A DNA stretch of 64,000 nucleotides from positions 124,001-188,000 of the forward strand of contig NZ_JACVEL010000005.1 in the NCBI RefSeq assembly GCF_014518315.1, given 5' to 3'. The notes beneath the pieces are model-generated. The model saw only the letters and a program-made list of their open reading frames with translations. It was not told where the DNA came from and did not search any database. A program made the translations under genes and the position numbers. Origin of the DNA: Taishania pollutisoli. Its GTDB lineage: Bacteria > Bacteroidota > Bacteroidia > Flavobacteriales_D > Crocinitomicaceae. Positions 1-9,557 of this stretch are shown here, piece after piece. Positions within the stretch are counted from its first letter, which is position 1; each line of letters starts with the position of its first letter.

Positions 1-1
1 C

Positions 2-3000
2 TTTTCATTCCTCAACACACAGCCCGTCGGTAAATTTACATGGAGTCAGCAAGGATACCCGGCAGTGGACGAGGCCGGAAAAAAGATAATGGCTGATAAA
101 ATTGATAAGCTGTTAAAAGATTCAGAACAAAAGGCGCAGCAGAACGAGGTCGCCTACAATGCAGCAATACAGGCAGCGGATAAAGCGTATGCAGCAAAAG
201 ATTATAAAACAGCACTGACAAAATACGAAGAAGCGACCAAATACAAACCGAAAGAACAGTATCCGATTACAAAAATCGATGAGATCGATGCACTCATTCA
301 GAAACAAAAAGAAGACAATCTGAAATTTCAGCAGGAAAATGCCGCTTATGTTAACCTCATCACAGCAGCAGATAATTTATTCAAAGCCGGAGATTATGAA
401 AAGGCAAAAGAAAAATACTACGAGGCTTCCGATATCAGCGATGAGCAATACCCCCTGGACCAAATAAAAGAGATCGGGCGAAGACTCAAAGCAAAGGAGG
501 ATGAAGCAAAGTACAAGCAATTAATTGAAGCAGCAGATATCATGGTCAAACAAAAAAGTTTCCGGTCTGCGCGCGATAATTATGCTGAAGCATTGAAATT
601 AAAGCCGAATGAAGTATACCCGCAACAGAAACTAAAAGAACTGGATGCCAGCATTAAATCGGAAGAAGATGCCGCTGCGAAAAAAGCAGCCTATGAAAAA
701 TTGGTGGCTGAAGGGGAACAGTTGGTTAAAGAAGAAAAGTGGGAAGAGGCAAAAGCGAAATTTGAAGAAGCTCTTAAAATCGAAACGGCATCTACCTATG
801 TAAAAGGGCAGTTGGATGTCATCAACAAAAAACTGGCAGACTTAAAAGCTGAAAAAGAAAAGGCAGAGAAAATCGCTAAGTTATTGCAAGAAGGAGAACA
901 GGCATCTACGGCTAAAACATATGATATTGCGTTGGGTAAATTCAAGGAAGTGCTCACGCTTGATAGCAAGAATACCGTTGCTCCTGCTAAAATAGCCGAA
1001 ATAGAAAAGATTATTGCCGATGAAGCGAAAAACAAAGAACTGAATGACAAGTTCAATGCATTGGTAAAACAAGGTGATGATGCTGTCACAACAAAAAAAT
1101 ATGCCGATGCCGTTACAAAATATACGGAAGCAATTACACTCAAGGATGATGCCGCGGTAAAGATCAAATTGCAGGACGCGCAGAAAGCAGTGGCAGATGC
1201 TGAACAGGCCGCTCAGAAAGAAGCTGAGTTTGCCAAACTGATCGCAGAAGGAAGTGCCGCCTATACCTCAAAAGACTATACCACATCGTTGGCAAAATAT
1301 GAGGCAGCACTGCAAATCAAACCAACAGATGATCCGACACTTAAGAAAATCAGTGAAATCAAGAAACTGGTAGCAGATCAACAATCGGCCGCTGAGAAAC
1401 AACAAAAGATTGAACAGTTGTTACAAGAGGGAATCTCCCTGATGGAAGGAGGTGTGATGGACGGCATTCAACTGGAACCGGCACGTGAAAAGTTCACAGA
1501 AGTACTGACACTGGATGCGAATAACGCAACGGCAAAAACAAAAATCGGTGAAATTGATAAGTTGCTGAAAGCACAAAAGGACCAAGCAGATAAAGAAGCC
1601 AAATTCAAAGAAAATGTTGCAAAAGGTGATGCCGAAATGGTCAACCAGGCATGGGAAAAGGCTATCGGATTCTACAATGTTGCTGTAGGAATTGTCGATG
1701 ACCCGACAGTGCGTCAAAAAATTGCAGAAGCTCAAGGAAAGTTGGGTGAGTTAGCAGCCTCCAAACAATTGGAAGCGGATTATCAGAAGGCGATAACCGA
1801 AGCCAATACATTGAGAGATGGTAAGAAATATACGGAAGCAATTGTAAAATACGAACTGGCAAAATCGCTGAAACCGGCAGAAACATTCCCGCAGGAGGAA
1901 ATCAACAAAATCAATCAAATTCTCGCTGAGCAGAAATCAGCAGCAGAAAAACAACAACAGATTACAGCTTTACTAGCGGAAGGAGAAACCGCTTTCGGGA
2001 AGAAAGAATATACAGATGCAAAATCGAAATTTGAGCAAGTACTGGTACTCGATCCTGCTAATGCAACCGCAAAAAAACGCATTGCAGATAGTGAGGCAGA
2101 ATTAGCTAAATTGGCAGGAGAAGCAGAAAAGCAACAACAAATTGCCCAATTGATCCAGGAAGGAGAAACCTTATTCTCCGGAGCTCAATACCAAGCATCT
2201 GAGGAGAAATTCAAGCAAGTTCTGACGCTGGATGCCACAAATGCAACCGCAAAAAAGTACATCGCCGACATTGCGGCAAAACTTTCCGAACTGAAACAAC
2301 AGGCGGACGCAGAACAAAAATTCAATACACTGGTGAGTAAGGGAGACGCTGCTGTTTCAGCTGAAAAATGGCAGGAAGCGATTACAGCATACACCGATGC
2401 GTTGAAAATTAAGGCAGATGCCGGAGTTGAACAAAAAAGAACTGCCGCACAGCAGAAGCTGGGAGAACTTTCGCAAGAGCAGGAAATCAATGCGAAATAT
2501 ACTGCTGCCATTACTGCTGCCAATACATTCCGGGATGGTGGAAAGTATCCGGAAGCGATTGCCAAATACCAGGAAGCAAAATCCATTAAACCTACAGAAA
2601 CATATCCGCAGGCTGAAATTGATAAACTCAACCAGCTGATCGCGTCCAATTCAAGTAAAGAAAAAGTAACTGCTTTACTGGCAGAAGGACAAACGGCTCT
2701 GACAGCCAAAGACTATACAACAGCTCAAAGCAAATACCAGGAGGTACTCACCATTGATAATACAAACGAAACAGCCAAAACAAAACTGGCAGAAATTGCT
2801 GCTCAATTGAGCGCACTGGCTTCCGAACAAGCGAAAGAAGAAACCTTTAAGCAATTAAAAAATCAAGGATTCCAGGCGGCTTCAAACCAGGATTACAACA
2901 ACGCGATGCTCAATTTTGAAAAGGCACTTGCGATCAAGGATGATGCTGAAATTAAAAATAAAATAAATGAGATTACAGCCATGAGGTCGGCTGAGAATCA

Positions 3001-6000
3001 AAAGAACGTGCAGATAGAAGCTTTACTTGGAAAAGGTAAGCTTGCATTTGATCAGAAAAACTGGGAAAGCGCAACTGCCGCGTATACGGATGTACTGGCA
3101 CTTGATCCGGGAAATACAACCGCGAAATCACAGTTGGCACTCATAGAGTCAGAAATTGCCAAGACACAGAACGAAGCAAAAAACCTGGCTGAATTTAATC
3201 GTTTGAAATCACAGGGATTTGCAGAAGCGCAGGCAGGTGAATGGGCGAGCGCCAAACATTCCCTGGAAGAAGCACTTAAACTGAAGCAAGACGCGGAAGT
3301 GACCAAGAAATTAGAGGAAGTCAAACAACAGATTTCCGACAAGCTACAAGCAGAAAAACTGGAGCAGGAGTACAAATCGGCTATGAACAAGGCCGAAATT
3401 GCTGAGGCTGTGGCCGATTATGAAGGAGCATTGCAAAACTATAAAACAGCCAGCTCATTAAAACCGAATGAACAGCTCCCTAAAAGTAAAATAGATGCCT
3501 TGTCAAAACTATTGGCCGATCAAAAAGCATTGTCCTCGCTTGACAAGCAATACAACGACCTGATTACGAAAGGAGATGAACTCGTCGGAGTACAGGATTA
3601 TTCAGGAGCAATTAAAAAGTATAATGAAGCACTGGCGTTGAAGCCGAACGAAGAATTGCCGGTAGTAAAAGCAAATCTCGCTGAAAAGTTAGCTGCGGAA
3701 CAGCAAAAAGCAGAACAGGATGCCGCATTTGAAAAAATTATTACTGCCATCAATACTAAGATCACCGAAAATGATTTCAAAAAAGCACGTGAATATATTA
3801 CATCTGCTGCTTCGCTGAAACCAACGGATCCAAGACCTTCCATGCTGTTGGCAAAAATTGAATCACTGGAAAAAGAAAATGCTGCATACACAGACTTTAT
3901 GCAAAAAGCAGCGAAAGAAGAAACAGCGAAAAATTACGCAGAGGCTATCAATTTGTATGAAAAAGCAAAATCGGTGAAGCCAGGAAATCCTGAACCAATT
4001 GCAAAAATCGAGCAATTGCGCCAACTGCTTGCTGAAGCATCGAATGCCGCAGATAAAGAAAATATCTATCAACAATATTTTGATGCCGGTGTGGCAAAGC
4101 AAGCTGCGCAGGAGTATGAACTGGCCATCAACAATTACAAAAATGCACTCAACGCAAAACCTAACGATACAAAGGCTGTGAATAAAATTGCCGAAGTAGA
4201 AGCGTTGATCGCTAAACGGGATGCTGCCAATCAATTAAAACAGGAGTCGGAAGCAGCTTTCAATAAACTGGTTTCGGAAGCAGACGACTATTTCAACAGC
4301 AAGAATTATCAAAAAGCAGCGGAAACCTACCGGCAAGCACTGGCCGTGAGACCTGAACATCAATATACGAAAAAACAGCTGAATGAAGCCGAGCGACTCA
4401 ACAAGCGGGAATCAGATGCATTGGCGAACCAGCAGTATCAAAAAATTCTGGATGTTGCTGACAATAATTTTAAGAACAGTAATTACGAAAAAGCATTGGA
4501 GTACTACAAACGGGCACTGAGTATCAAATCAAGTGACCCGTATCCGAAAAGAAGAATTGAAGAGATCAATGGTCTGCTCAATCCTGTCAGTGAGTCCAGT
4601 GCTGAATTGCAGGCATTGGGAGAACCATTCGACGGCTCTATCCTTGATGGCGAAGTTGCCTTGAAAAAAGCAGAAGAAACCCGTAAAGACGCAAAAAGAA
4701 ACAAGGTTAAAAAAGTAGAAGAGCAAGCGTTGATTTCGCATTCGCAGATGACTGATAACAAAAAGGCAGAGCAAGCTCAAACAATCAGCACCATTTATAA
4801 CTTATACCTTAAAGTAATTGGAGATGAACAAGACAGGGGAGTTGACAAAGTAGAAATCGCTTCGAAAGTGCATGTCGTGGAAGCCCGTAAAACACAAGTA
4901 GAATCAGAAAATCATCTGTATGAGCAACACTCGATTGCCCAAACAAAAGGAATTCTTGACGGACAGATTGCAAAAGTGAACCAGGACACCGAAATCAGCA
5001 CAAAACTGCAACAGGAAAATCATGTTGACGTGGAACGGGTGCGTGTTGAAGAGCAAAATCTAACGAATTCAAAGTCGGTAAATAATCACAACGAAAGTAT
5101 CCTGGTAGATGAAACCATTACCGGTATTGCAAACAAAATAGAAGCGGATAAAATAAAAAGTACAGAGGAACAAGTTGAAATTGCATTGCATGTAGATAAA
5201 AAACGTGTCGAATCGGAAGATATTATCACCCGTAAAGATGCAAGCAAATACAACGAGTCGATCGGTAATAAACAGCACGTAGACAACGTTTATACCAGTG
5301 TAAGTGAAAAGGCAACATCCAGTGAACGCGAATTAGCAGAACACAACAAAAAAATTGCGGTAATTGATCAGAAAATCACAGAAAGAAATGTAGCTGATTC
5401 TAAAAATAAACACCATGAATCCATCGGTGTAAAAGAAGGTGTTACCACAATTACAGAACAAGTATCTGAAGATGAAGCGAAACAGGAAATCAAACGCATT
5501 GAGAGCAATGAAAAGCTCAAAACAAGGGCGAACGAGTTAGTTCAGGCCGAGCAAATAAAGACCAGTGAGAATGCACTAAAAAACAATGAAACAAAGACAC
5601 TGGTCGAAGCACAGGAAGTAAGAAGTCAGGCAACAACTGAGTTGGCAGGAATTGCACACCGGGATAAGGTAAATGATATGAATCGTGTGGAAGCGGCAAC
5701 CAGCAATTCCAATGCATCTATGAGTTTATCGGATGATCAGCTTCGCCTCAACACACAACGGGATATAGACATCAAAAAAGATGAATCAAGACAGCGGGAA
5801 GTACTCGAAAGTGATCGACTGAAAGAAAAAGGGGAGCAAGTCAAAGAAACATCTAAAACATTGTCAACCGGTAGTACTTCTATCAGTAACGAGAAAAATC
5901 AGAGTATTTTGGACGCGAAGAAGGAAATTGACAAAATCAGCAATGTTCCTGTTGAAAAACCAATTATTCCAAACGCACTTGGGGAGAAGTACCCGGAAGG

Positions 6001-6211
6001 AGTATCTCAGGAAATGTTTCAGCGAAAAGATGATGCGGGAATCCTTTCTGCAATTATAACAAGAAGAATTGTCGTAATCGAAGGAAGAGGTTCCGAATAC
6101 GTGCGGACACAAACCAATCATGCAACGACTTATACTAAAAACGGAAAACCGATTACGGAATATGTTTGGCAAAAAGAAACACAGGATGCGAAATTACAGC
6201 GTCATTATTAG
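2..6211 (+). CDS. Giant TPR-like repeat and coiled-coil protein (5' end outside window)
   Basis: The frame is open from the first complete codon at the left edge to a TAG at 6209-6211, giving 2069 residues with the N-terminus missing; the GTG at 65 is not a credible start because in-frame coding continues upstream. Residues about 48-1525 hold some 25 modules of 56-62 residues, each a TPR-like helix pair (pattern GDYxxAxxKYxxAL) followed by a long charged helix and a turn such as KPxExYP, LDxxNATAK or KDDAxxK. Residues about 1530-1960 are charged, probably coiled coil, with a recurring NESI motif. The last ~75 residues form a compact tail starting YPEGVSQEMFQ and ending in LQRHY. I recall similar tails in large Bacteroidota proteins but know no function. 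It is likely an extended scaffold; no catalytic motif is visible. The downstream apbE starts inside its 3' end, so the two are probably cotranscribed. Confidence 0.85.
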   Translation, partial: FSFLNTQPVGKFTWSQQGYPAVDEAGKKIMADKIDKLLKDSEQKAQQNEVAYNAAIQAADKAYAAKDYKTALTKYEEATKYKPKEQYPITKIDEIDALIQKQKEDNLKFQQENAAYVNLITAADNLFKAGDYEKAKEKYYEASDISDEQYPLDQIKEIGRRLKAKEDEAKYKQLIEAADIMVKQKSFRSARDNYAEALKLKPNEVYPQQKLKELDASIKSEEDAAAKKAAYEKLVAEGEQLVKEEKWEEAKAKFEEALKIETASTYVKGQLDVINKKLADLKAEKEKAEKIAKLLQEGEQASTAKTYDIALGKFKEVLTLDSKNTVAPAKIAEIEKIIADEAKNKELNDKFNALVKQGDDAVTTKKYADAVTKYTEAITLKDDAAVKIKLQDAQKAVADAEQAAQKEAEFAKLIAEGSAAYTSKDYTTSLAKYEAALQIKPTDDPTLKKISEIKKLVADQQSAAEKQQKIEQLLQEGISLMEGGVMDGIQLEPAREKFTEVLTLDANNATAKTKIGEIDKLLKAQKDQADKEAKFKENVAKGDAEMVNQAWEKAIGFYNVAVGIVDDPTVRQKIAEAQGKLGELAASKQLEADYQKAITEANTLRDGKKYTEAIVKYELAKSLKPAETFPQEEINKINQILAEQKSAAEKQQQITALLAEGETAFGKKEYTDAKSKFEQVLVLDPANATAKKRIADSEAELAKLAGEAEKQQQIAQLIQEGETLFSGAQYQASEEKFKQVLTLDATNATAKKYIADIAAKLSELKQQADAEQKFNTLVSKGDAAVSAEKWQEAITAYTDALKIKADAGVEQKRTAAQQKLGELSQEQEINAKYTAAITAANTFRDGGKYPEAIAKYQEAKSIKPTETYPQAEIDKLNQLIASNSSKEKVTALLAEGQTALTAKDYTTAQSKYQEVLTIDNTNETAKTKLAEIAAQLSALASEQAKEETFKQLKNQGFQAASNQDYNNAMLNFEKALAIKDDAEIKNKINEITAMRSAENQKNVQIEALLGKGKLAFDQKNWESATAAYTDVLALDPGNTTAKSQLALIESEIAKTQNEAKNLAEFNRLKSQGFAEAQAGEWASAKHSLEEALKLKQDAEVTKKLEEVKQQISDKLQAEKLEQEYKSAMNKAEIAEAVADYEGALQNYKTASSLKPNEQLPKSKIDALSKLLADQKALSSLDKQYNDLITKGDELVGVQDYSGAIKKYNEALALKPNEELPVVKANLAEKLAAEQQKAEQDAAFEKIITAINTKITENDFKKAREYITSAASLKPTDPRPSMLLAKIESLEKENAAYTDFMQKAAKEETAKNYAEAINLYEKAKSVKPGNPEPIAKIEQLRQLLAEASNAADKENIYQQYFDAGVAKQAAQEYELAINNYKNALNAKPNDTKAVNKIAEVEALIAKRDAANQLKQESEAAFNKLVSEADDYFNSKNYQKAAETYRQALAVRPEHQYTKKQLNEAERLNKRESDALANQQYQKILDVADNNFKNSNYEKALEYYKRALSIKSSDPYPKRRIEEINGLLNPVSESSAELQALGEPFDGSILDGEVALKKAEETRKDAKRNKVKKVEEQALISHSQMTDNKKAEQAQTISTIYNLYLKVIGDEQDRGVDKVEIASKVHVVEARKTQVESENHLYEQHSIAQTKGILDGQIAKVNQDTEISTKLQQENHVDVERVRVEEQNLTNSKSVNNHNESILVDETITGIANKIEADKIKSTEEQVEIALHVDKKRVESEDIITRKDASKYNESIGNKQHVDNVYTSVSEKATSSERELAEHNKKIAVIDQKITERNVADSKNKHHESIGVKEGVTTITEQVSEDEAKQEIKRIESNEKLKTRANELVQAEQIKTSENALKNNETKTLVEAQEVRSQATTELAGIAHRDKVNDMNRVEAATSNSNASMSLSDDQLRLNTQRDIDIKKDESRQREVLESDRLKEKGEQVKETSKTLSTGSTSISNEKNQSILDAKKEIDKISNVPVEKPIIPNALGEKYPEGVSQEMFQRKDDAGILSAIITRRIVVIEGRGSEYVRTQTNHATTYTKNGKPITEYVWQKETQDAKLQRHY
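143..4590 (+). repeat. About 25 tandem protein-level modules of ~58 residues
   Basis: Successive modules of about 170-185 bp are diverged at DNA level but clear in translation. Three classes alternate: A (ends KPxExYP), B (starts EKQQQI or similar, ends LDxxNATAK) and C (starts AEFxxLxxxG, ends KDDAxxK). Between about 920 and 3540 they run B-C-A, B-C-A, B-B-C-A, B-C-B-C-A, which suggests duplication of a three-module unit as well as of single modules. Modules before and after this stretch are mostly class A. Confidence 0.8.
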
Positions 6212-7217
6212 TGGATTGCTTTTCCTCCTTTCGTGTGCTCCGCAAAACAGCAGTCCTGAGAAAGGATTCAAATTTTCAGGACATACACAGGGTACAACAT
6301 ATACCATTATCGTAGCAGAAGACAGCATTCATTTCCAACAAAGCGAAATTGATGAATTACTGGCAGCGTTTGACACCATTCTATCGACGTATATTCCCGA
6401 ATCTGAAATCAGTAAATTGAATGCTTCTGAAGCCAATTATGCATTCAAAGATACCCACTCTTTTTTTAAAAATTGCTATACCATTTCACAGGAAGTTTAC
6501 ACCAATTCGAATGGCTTATTTGATCCGTCGGTCTATCCATTGGTAAAGGAATGGGGATTTTTTGACAAAAGTGAACACATTCCCGATCAACAGGTAATCG
6601 ATTCGATTCTTTCGTTCACCGGGTTTGAACATACAAAACATCACAGTGTTTTGTTTGATGCGGACAGTGTCAAATTCACGAAGAAAGATCCTCGTTTTAA
6701 ACTGGATTTTAACGGCATTGCACAAGGGTATTCTGTAGATGTTATTGCCGGTTTCATTGAAAACAGAGGGCATCACAATTACTACGTGGAAATAGGTGGT
6801 GAACTGCGGGTAAAAGGAGTAAACAGGGAAGGAAAAAAATGGTTTGTCGGGATTGATACGCCAAGTGAAGAGAACGAAGCACATAGCATCATCACAACTG
6901 TTTCAATTACTGACTGCGGGATGGCAACCAGTGGAAATTACCGTAATTTCTTTGAAAAGGACGGAAAAAAATACGGTCATACCTTACATCCTGCGACGGG
7001 AAAACCAATTGCAACGGATGTATTGTCAGCGACCGTAGTAGCCGAAAATGCAGCACTCGCCGATGCCTATGCTACCGTTTTCTTAATTCTCGGGAAAGAG
7101 CGGGGAATACAGTTCCTGGAGAACAATAAAAACCTGAAGGTATTGTTAATCTACGTAGACAGTGACGATCAACTGAAAATTTATACAACGATTGATCAGA
7201 CAGAACAACCTGCTTGA
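6186..7217 (+). CDS. apbE: FAD:protein FMN transferase (ApbE family lipoprotein)
   Basis: Members of this family attach FMN covalently to Thr/Ser residues of extracytoplasmic flavoproteins such as NqrB/NqrC and RnfG, using FAD and Mg2+. The ATG at 6186 gives 343 residues beginning with a lipoprotein signal (LLFLLSC, lipid-attached Cys17), so the enzyme should be anchored in the periplasm. Family motifs are present in order: GTTYTI at 36-41, DFNGIAQGYSVD at 174-185, the GG pair at 204-205, SGNYR at 249-253, HTLHPATG at 265-272 and ENAALADAYAT at 287-297, which holds the metal-binding Asp. An in-frame ATG at 6120 would give 22 extra residues without a signal peptide and is less likely. The start lies 26 bases inside the giant repeat gene. 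No flavoprotein substrate gene is in the window. Confidence 0.93.
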   Translation: MRNYSVIISGLLFLLSCAPQNSSPEKGFKFSGHTQGTTYTIIVAEDSIHFQQSEIDELLAAFDTILSTYIPESEISKLNASEANYAFKDTHSFFKNCYTISQEVYTNSNGLFDPSVYPLVKEWGFFDKSEHIPDQQVIDSILSFTGFEHTKHHSVLFDADSVKFTKKDPRFKLDFNGIAQGYSVDVIAGFIENRGHHNYYVEIGGELRVKGVNREGKKWFVGIDTPSEENEAHSIITTVSITDCGMATSGNYRNFFEKDGKKYGHTLHPATGKPIATDVLSATVVAENAALADAYATVFLILGKERGIQFLENNKNLKVLLIYVDSDDQLKIYTTIDQTEQPA

Positions 7218-7292
7218 TCTTAAAAATGAATGGAATCAGCACATCCGTGATTTAATTTCACTACTTTTAGACTGTTCAACCAAACGATTAAA

Positions 7293-7511
7293 ATGATGAA
7301 GAAGAAAATCAGTCTCCTGTTCGCATGTACATTATTGGTGTGCATTTCCTGTAAAAAAGACTGGACGTGCTCATGTACCTACACCCTCGACGGAACGGCT
7401 TCCGGAAGCTACGAAATCAATGATAAAAGTAAAGACGATGCCAGATCGATGTGTGAAGCGACAGCTATCTCAGAAACGGGAGATACCCTGGTGTGTAAAA
7501 TAGCTGACTAA
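7293..7511 (+). CDS. Small lipoprotein of unknown function
   Basis: This 72-residue protein starts with Met-Met, then a Lys-rich stretch and hydrophobic core ending in VCISC, a lipoprotein signal with the lipid-attached Cys at position 20. The mature part is about 50 residues with three more cysteines (WTCSC near 25-29 and DARSMC near 50-55, plus LVCK near the end), so disulfides are possible. I recall similar short CKKxWxCxC lipoproteins in Bacteroidota but know no function. Its TAA overlaps the stop codon of the convergent isochorismate synthase gene. The second Met at 7296 is an equally possible start. Confidence 0.75.
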   Translation: MMKKKISLLFACTLLVCISCKKDWTCSCTYTLDGTASGSYEINDKSKDDARSMCEATAISETGDTLVCKIAD

Positions 7512-8494
7512 TCAATTAGATTCAACAATGTCTTTGCTTTATTTTCGGTTTCGTCCCATTCAGCTATGGGATCTGATTGTTGTGTAAACCCTCCTCCCAC
7601 ATAAAGATACAATTGATCCTGTAGTAATTGAGCAGAGCGAAGATTGACAAACAAACGGGTTGAGTTTAACCCCGTCAGCCCGATAATCCCTGCATAGAAC
7701 TTTCGGTCGTGCGCTTCAAATCCGGCAATACACTCCAATGCTTTTTCTCTTGGAAATCCACTGACTGCAGGAGTCGGGTGTAGTTTCCTGATAAGTTCCC
7801 ACCGAACGGATGCAGTAATTTCAAATGTAAAATAATGAACCAGGTGTTTCACGGGACCTGCTATCAGCTCTTCCCGCTCCGATTCGTGAACATGTTTACA
7901 GGTTTCAATCAATTGTCTACGGATAAAATCCGTTACCAACTGTTGTTCATGCATTTCTTTCACTCCCCAGTCAGTTGTATCAGCAACCGGTTTTGTTCCA
8001 GCCAGAGACATCGTTGCTCCCCTTCCCGCTTCTATTTTTACGAGCGTTTCGGGTGTCGCACCTATCCAGGTCCCCAATGAAGGGCTCTCGAAATAATAAC
8101 AAAAGGCATTGGGATATTTTTCAACTAACTTCGCAAAGAAAGTTGGCAGGTTGGAAGTAAAATCGACTTGTTTTACGCGTGATAAAATCGCTTTATCGAT
8201 CGAATGATCCTGCAGGTAGTGAATAAATTCGTTTGCCATATCGCAATATTCCGATTTGGAAATAACAACGGGAGGCTCTATTGCTGCGAACTCTTCACCG
8301 GAAGCTCCTTCATAGAAACCATACAGATGATTTCCTTCAAAATCAGAAACAATGAATCCTTCAAACGCACCGGGATCATCCAGTCTGCTGAAACGTCCCT
8401 TTTTCTCCACAACAGGAGAACCAGGCAACCGGTATATCAGTGTTGACTGCACAACTAACGCGGCACAATCATTACTGTTAAACGACCTGTGCAC
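7508..8494 (-). CDS. menF: Isochorismate synthase (menaquinone route)
   Basis: The product belongs to the chorismate-binding family and should convert chorismate to isochorismate, the entry step of menaquinone synthesis. The C-terminal catalytic domain shows GATPETL, SLAGTKP, LHPTPAVSGFPREKA and a YVGGGFTQQSDP motif near the end, all typical. The protein has 328 residues, slightly short because the N-terminal domain is abbreviated, as is common in Bacteroidota. The ATG at 8494 overlaps the upstream thioesterase gene by 40 bases; a GTG at 8452, just after the thioesterase stop, would remove the overlap and shorten the protein by 14 residues. The two genes form an operon. A salicylate synthase or other siderophore-type role is possible in principle, but no siderophore genes are near. 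Confidence 0.88.
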   Translation of the reverse strand: MHRSFNSNDCAALVVQSTLIYRLPGSPVVEKKGRFSRLDDPGAFEGFIVSDFEGNHLYGFYEGASGEEFAAIEPPVVISKSEYCDMANEFIHYLQDHSIDKAILSRVKQVDFTSNLPTFFAKLVEKYPNAFCYYFESPSLGTWIGATPETLVKIEAGRGATMSLAGTKPVADTTDWGVKEMHEQQLVTDFIRRQLIETCKHVHESEREELIAGPVKHLVHYFTFEITASVRWELIRKLHPTPAVSGFPREKALECIAGFEAHDRKFYAGIIGLTGLNSTRLFVNLRSAQLLQDQLYLYVGGGFTQQSDPIAEWDETENKAKTLLNLID

Positions 8495-8874
8495 ACTAAT
8501 TTACCGGTTTCTTCGTGGTGAATATCAACTTGCCAGACATGCGTTCGTTTTCCTGCGTGGACAATTTTACCTGTGGCAATGACAAATCCGTCTCTGACAC
8601 CTGCAATGTGATTGGCATTGATCTCCAATCCGACAGGAACTTCTTTCTCGATGTCAATCAACAAAACGGAGCCCATTGAACCGATACTCTCAATTACTGC
8701 AGCACTGGCGCCTCCATGCAGCAATCCCGCAGGTTGATGCGTTGATGCTTTAACCGGCATACGGGATTTCAAGTAATCATCTCCCAGTTCGATGCATTCT
8801 ATTTCCAACACTTCCATTAAGGTATTCTTATTGAAAGAGTTGATCATTTCAAGGGGAATTTGTTTTAATTTCAT
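8455..8874 (-). CDS. Hotdog-fold thioesterase, PaaI/MenI-like
   Basis: This 139-residue protein has the hotdog thioesterase pattern: HQPAGLLHGGASAAVIES (active-site loop with HGG near residue 50) followed by strands such as GLEINANHIAG and VWQVDIHHEETGKLV. The family hydrolyses acyl-CoA thioesters. Adjacency to the isochorismate synthase suggests it is the 1,4-dihydroxy-2-naphthoyl-CoA thioesterase of menaquinone synthesis; this is inference from context. I chose the ATG at 8874 because the family begins near it; an ATG at 8907 would add 11 unusual residues. Bases 8875-8969 upstream are noncoding. Confidence 0.85.
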   Translation of the reverse strand: MKLKQIPLEMINSFNKNTLMEVLEIECIELGDDYLKSRMPVKASTHQPAGLLHGGASAAVIESIGSMGSVLLIDIEKEVPVGLEINANHIAGVRDGFVIATGKIVHAGKRTHVWQVDIHHEETGKLVCTGRLTVMIVPR

Positions 8875-8969
8875 CCTACAAAAATAAGGAATTTGTACCC
8901 ACGACATGCAAAAAGAACCCGGGTTTTCGCAGACAGGACGATTGTTCTGATTTTGCTTTCAGGTACTGG

Positions 8970-9557
8970 TCAAATGATCCATTTACGCGCCATCGGACCT
9001 TCGTTAAAAATCAGGTCCAGGACAGACAAATTCAACAAACACATCTCTTTCTGGCGAAACACCTGGTGATAGGGTGCATGCACATCACCTGATTCAGTAT
9101 CGAAAGAAGTTATCCTGTCATCCGTTTCCGGTTGCAGATGATATGTTGTTGTATAAATGGTCGGAATTTCAATATCCAGCCACGACAAGACGCGTTGGTG
9201 AACAGCATCATTCAGATCAATTAAACGGATGTGGTCACTTTCCAGTAATTCCTTTACTTCCATTCCGTAATAATCAAAATAAGCGGACGAAGAATAAGCG
9301 GTTTCAATTGTTTTCCAATGGATTTTACGCCATCCGTCTTCTACAATTCTGAGGTCTTCAACAGTCGTTTTATTTCCATTGATCCGTTCAACCGGAACAC
9401 TCAGTAATTGTTTACCATTCGGTCCCAGCAGTTCACACCGGGTACGGATCGTTTGTTTTACAAAATGCTCCTTCGCTTCAATAACCGGTTCTTTCGCATG
9501 TACATACGCATGATAATAGGCGATCGGAGCGAAATAAGCCGTCGGGAAAATATGCAT
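8970..9557 (-). CDS. WbqC-like family protein
   Basis: A 195-residue protein matching the WbqC family as I remember it: an N-terminal YFAPIAYYHAY segment, a central LLSVPVERI segment and KIHWKTIETAYSSSAYFDYY. The family was named from O-antigen gene clusters and its reaction is unknown to me. In Flavobacteriia this gene commonly follows lepB, as here. The TAA of lepB and the ATG of this gene share one base (TAATG), so translation is probably coupled. Confidence 0.85.
   Translation of the reverse strand: MHIFPTAYFAPIAYYHAYVHAKEPVIEAKEHFVKQTIRTRCELLGPNGKQLLSVPVERINGNKTTVEDLRIVEDGWRKIHWKTIETAYSSSAYFDYYGMEVKELLESDHIRLIDLNDAVHQRVLSWLDIEIPTIYTTTYHLQPETDDRITSFDTESGDVHAPYHQVFRQKEMCLLNLSVLDLIFNEGPMARKWII

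Noticed and set aside
5069-5286. Short minus-strand frames opposite the giant gene
   Set aside because: They are shadows caused by the biased codon content of the repeats.
7845-7860. A sequence resembling a parS site (TGTTTCACG then GGACCTG)
   Set aside because: The right half does not mirror the left, and it lies within the isochorismate synthase coding sequence far from parAB. It is a chance partial match.
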